Below the pieces are notes generated by a model. The model saw nothing but the letters and a program-made list of their open reading frames with translations. It ran no database searches and was not told the origin of the DNA. A stretch of 64,000 bases of DNA from Carboxylicivirga fragile (GTDB taxonomy: Bacteria; Bacteroidota; Bacteroidia; Bacteroidales; Marinilabiliaceae), in NCBI GenBank assembly GCA_025499625.1, contig JAFMVD010000014.1:1-64000 (forward strand), written 5' to 3'. Position 1 is the stretch's first letter; every line of letters begins with the position of its first letter. The position numbers and the translations under genes are program-made. Below, in pieces: positions 62,389 to 64,000 of the stretch.

Positions 62389-63798
62389 GTGGGAAGATCA
62401 AGACGAAATAAGCCGCTTTTAAAAGAAGTTGTAATTACAGATGTAGCTGCCGAGGGTAAGGCAATGTGCAGAATAGAAGACCGTGTGGTATTTGTTCAGA
62501 AAGCTGTACCTGGAGACATTGTGGATGTTCAAGTGACCAAAAAGCGTAAGAATTATTACGAAGGTTATCCTGTTCATTTTCATAAATACAGCGACATACG
62601 ACAAGAACCACTTTGCGAACACTTCGGAACTTGTGGAGGTTGCAAATGGCAAGCACTTCCGTATGATCATCAGTTGAAGTACAAACAACGCGAAGTAGTT
62701 AACAACCTCACTCGAATCGGAAAAGTTGAATTGCCCGAAAGCGAAACAATTTTTGCTTCGGCGAAAACAGAATTCTATCGCAATAAGATGGAATACACTT
62801 TTTCGAACAACAGATGGTTAACTAAGGAAGAACTTGATTCGGCAGATGACTTTCCTCATCGCAATGCTTTAGGCTTTCATATACCCGGGATGTTTGATAA
62901 AATTGTAGATATCAACAAATGTCATCTACAAGAAGAACCTTCCAACTCGATTCGTTTAGCTATTAGAGCTTACGCACTTGAAAATGGTTTAACTTTCTTC
63001 GATCTCAAAAAACAAGAAGGCTTCCTTAGAACACTCATTATCAGAACAAGTTCTACAGGTGAAAACATGTTGATTTTAACATTGTTTCATGAAGATAAGG
63101 AAGCGCGTGAAGCATTATTAACTCATATCAAAGAGAAATTCCCAGAGTTAACATCGTTGATGTATGTAATTAACTCAAAGGGCAACGACACCATTACTGA
63201 TCAAGAAATTGAACTCTTTAGTGGTCGCGATCATATTTTTGAAGAAATGGAAGGGCTTAAATTTAAAATAGGTCCGAAATCGTTTTACCAAACCAATTCC
63301 GATCAAGCTTACGAGCTTTACAAAATCACTCGCGAATTTGCCGATATCAAAAATCACGAAACTGTTTATGACCTCTATACTGGCACTGGAACTATTGCCA
63401 ACTTTGTTGCAAAAAATGCAAAGAAGGTCGTTGGTATCGAGTATGTTCCTGAAGCCATTGAAGATGCGAAGGAAAACTCTAAACTTAATAACATCGATAA
63501 TACCAGTTTTTTTGCTGGTGATATGAAAGACGTGCTTAACCACGACTTTATTGAAACCCATGGTCATCCGGATGTGATGATTGTTGATCCGCCTAGGGCT
63601 GGTATGCATGCTGATGTTGTTGAGACAATATTAAACTCAACACCGGATCGAATTGTGTATGTCAGTTGTAATTCTGCAACACAAGCACGCGACACCAATT
63701 TATTGGATATTAGATACAGAGTTACGAAAATACAGCCTGTTGACATGTTCCCACATACACATCATGTAGAAAATGTTGTATTGTTAGAAAGACGATAA
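62389..63798 (+). CDS. rlmD: 23S rRNA (uracil-C5)-methyltransferase RlmD/RumA type
   Basis: 469 residues from GTG 62389. The N-terminal TRAM domain (VVITDVAAEGKAMCRIEDRVVFV) is followed by the [4Fe-4S] cysteine region (LCEHFGTCGGCKWQ), the SAM site YDLYTGTGTIANFVA, the IVDPPRAGMH motif and the catalytic Cys in VYVSCNSATQARD, then the C-terminal GHxxHVE-like end (FPHTHHVENVVLLERR). It methylates U1939 (E. coli numbering) of 23S rRNA, or a related uracil. A longer TTG start overlaps the promoter -7 box and is rejected. It overlaps the convergent SDR gene by 15 bp. Confidence 0.92.
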   Translation: MGRSRRNKPLLKEVVITDVAAEGKAMCRIEDRVVFVQKAVPGDIVDVQVTKKRKNYYEGYPVHFHKYSDIRQEPLCEHFGTCGGCKWQALPYDHQLKYKQREVVNNLTRIGKVELPESETIFASAKTEFYRNKMEYTFSNNRWLTKEELDSADDFPHRNALGFHIPGMFDKIVDINKCHLQEEPSNSIRLAIRAYALENGLTFFDLKKQEGFLRTLIIRTSSTGENMLILTLFHEDKEAREALLTHIKEKFPELTSLMYVINSKGNDTITDQEIELFSGRDHIFEEMEGLKFKIGPKSFYQTNSDQAYELYKITREFADIKNHETVYDLYTGTGTIANFVAKNAKKVVGIEYVPEAIEDAKENSKLNNIDNTSFFAGDMKDVLNHDFIETHGHPDVMIVDPPRAGMHADVVETILNSTPDRIVYVSCNSATQARDTNLLDIRYRVTKIQPVDMFPHTHHVENVVLLERR

Positions 63799-64000
63799 TT
63801 CTAATTCATGAGCAATCTTATACTTTTCACTCTGTTTAGCTTCTTTATTCTTAGCTAATGGAGTGAGAGTTTTTAAGTTTTGTTGCTTTGGTCGGGCTAT
63901 TCGATGAATTAGCGCCGATATTAAAGGGTGTTTGTTTAAAGTATAAATTGTTTGATACAGAAAGCCTGGCACACAAACCACTCGTTTTCGCTTAAGTGAT
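63784..64000 (-). CDS. Short-chain dehydrogenase/reductase, C-terminal end (partial)
   Basis: A minus-strand frame runs off the right edge of the window with no stop between 64000 and 63784. Its visible 71 residues start SLKRKRVVCVPGFLYQT, and the VPGFLYQ region followed by a basic helix (HRIARPKQQ) is typical of the end of SDR enzymes of the YqjQ/DltE-like group, which carry a GRRVVIPGF segment there. A Lys/Glu-rich tail of 26 residues follows. The catalytic and cofactor motifs lie outside the window, so the assignment rests on this segment alone. The stop codon overlaps the end of rlmD. Confidence 0.6.
   Translation of the reverse strand, partial: SLKRKRVVCVPGFLYQTIYTLNKHPLISALIHRIARPKQQNLKTLTPLAKNKEAKQSEKYKIAHELELSSF

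Overview
The window is about 64 kb of low-GC, densely coding chromosome from a member of the Bacteroidota. The support is: promoters with the phylum's TAnnTTTG -7 box; two proteins with type IX secretion (T9SS) C-terminal sorting domains plus a PorD-type T9SS gene; the gene order bamD-rpoZ-coaBC-porD-recN; an almost complete lack of Shine-Dalgarno sequences; and an archaeal/eukaryotic-type ProS. An anaerobic or marine Bacteroidales/Marinilabiliales-like organism fits, but genus cannot be fixed from sequence alone. No rRNA, tRNA, CRISPR array, prophage or transposase was found.

Layout. 1-2.1 kb: a 5'-truncated and a complete copy of a XylF-like sugar-binding lipoprotein. 2.1-5.8 kb (minus): sugar-phosphate genes (PfkB kinase, isochorismatase-like hydrolase, phosphohexomutase, SIS isomerase). 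5.9-17.3 kb: housekeeping and hypothetical genes (Dus, DeoR regulator, YaaA, uracil-DNA glycosylase, a split two-gene 5'-nucleotidase, Lrp/AsnC regulator, YbdG-like channel, M64 peptidase, aldo/keto reductase). 17.5-22.3 kb: a four-gene signalling cassette made of an exported alpha-helical repeat protein, a LytS-type histidine kinase, a second kinase-like protein that has lost its phospho-acceptor His and ATP-binding Asn, and a LytTR response regulator. 22.3-26.3 kb: an ABC-F ATPase and an SBP3-PAS histidine kinase.

26.4-30.6 kb: the Phe/Tyr biosynthesis operon (prephenate dehydratase, aminotransferase, DAHP synthase-chorismate mutase fusion, prephenate dehydrogenase). It is preceded by a complete attenuator: a good promoter, a 17-residue leader peptide containing five Phe and four Tyr, an antiterminator segment just after its stop codon, and a strong terminator. 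This is the clearest regulatory discovery in the window.

30.7-45.8 kb: MnmA, a T9SS cargo protein, a BaiN-like flavoprotein, GNAT-YoaP, TilS, PabB, peroxiredoxin, PepT, ProS, a Ser/Arg-rich lipoprotein and a FadL-like porin. 45.9-54.3 kb (minus): CysN/CysD sulfate activation, FabI, RecN, PorD, CoaBC, RpoZ, BamD. 54.6-64 kb: an alpha-oxoamine synthase (sphingolipid or sulfonolipid type), a methyltransferase, a giant T9SS-exported protein with seven exact 125-residue repeats and a co-directional 58-residue peptide gene, a QueF-fold protein that lacks the catalytic cysteine, RlmD, and the 3' end of an SDR gene.

Two further layers lie between genes. One is a hairpin repeat seen three times with a compensatory base-pair change. 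The other is a set of promoter boxes 18-25 nt upstream of start codons, with two genes only 4 nt away (candidate leaderless mRNAs).
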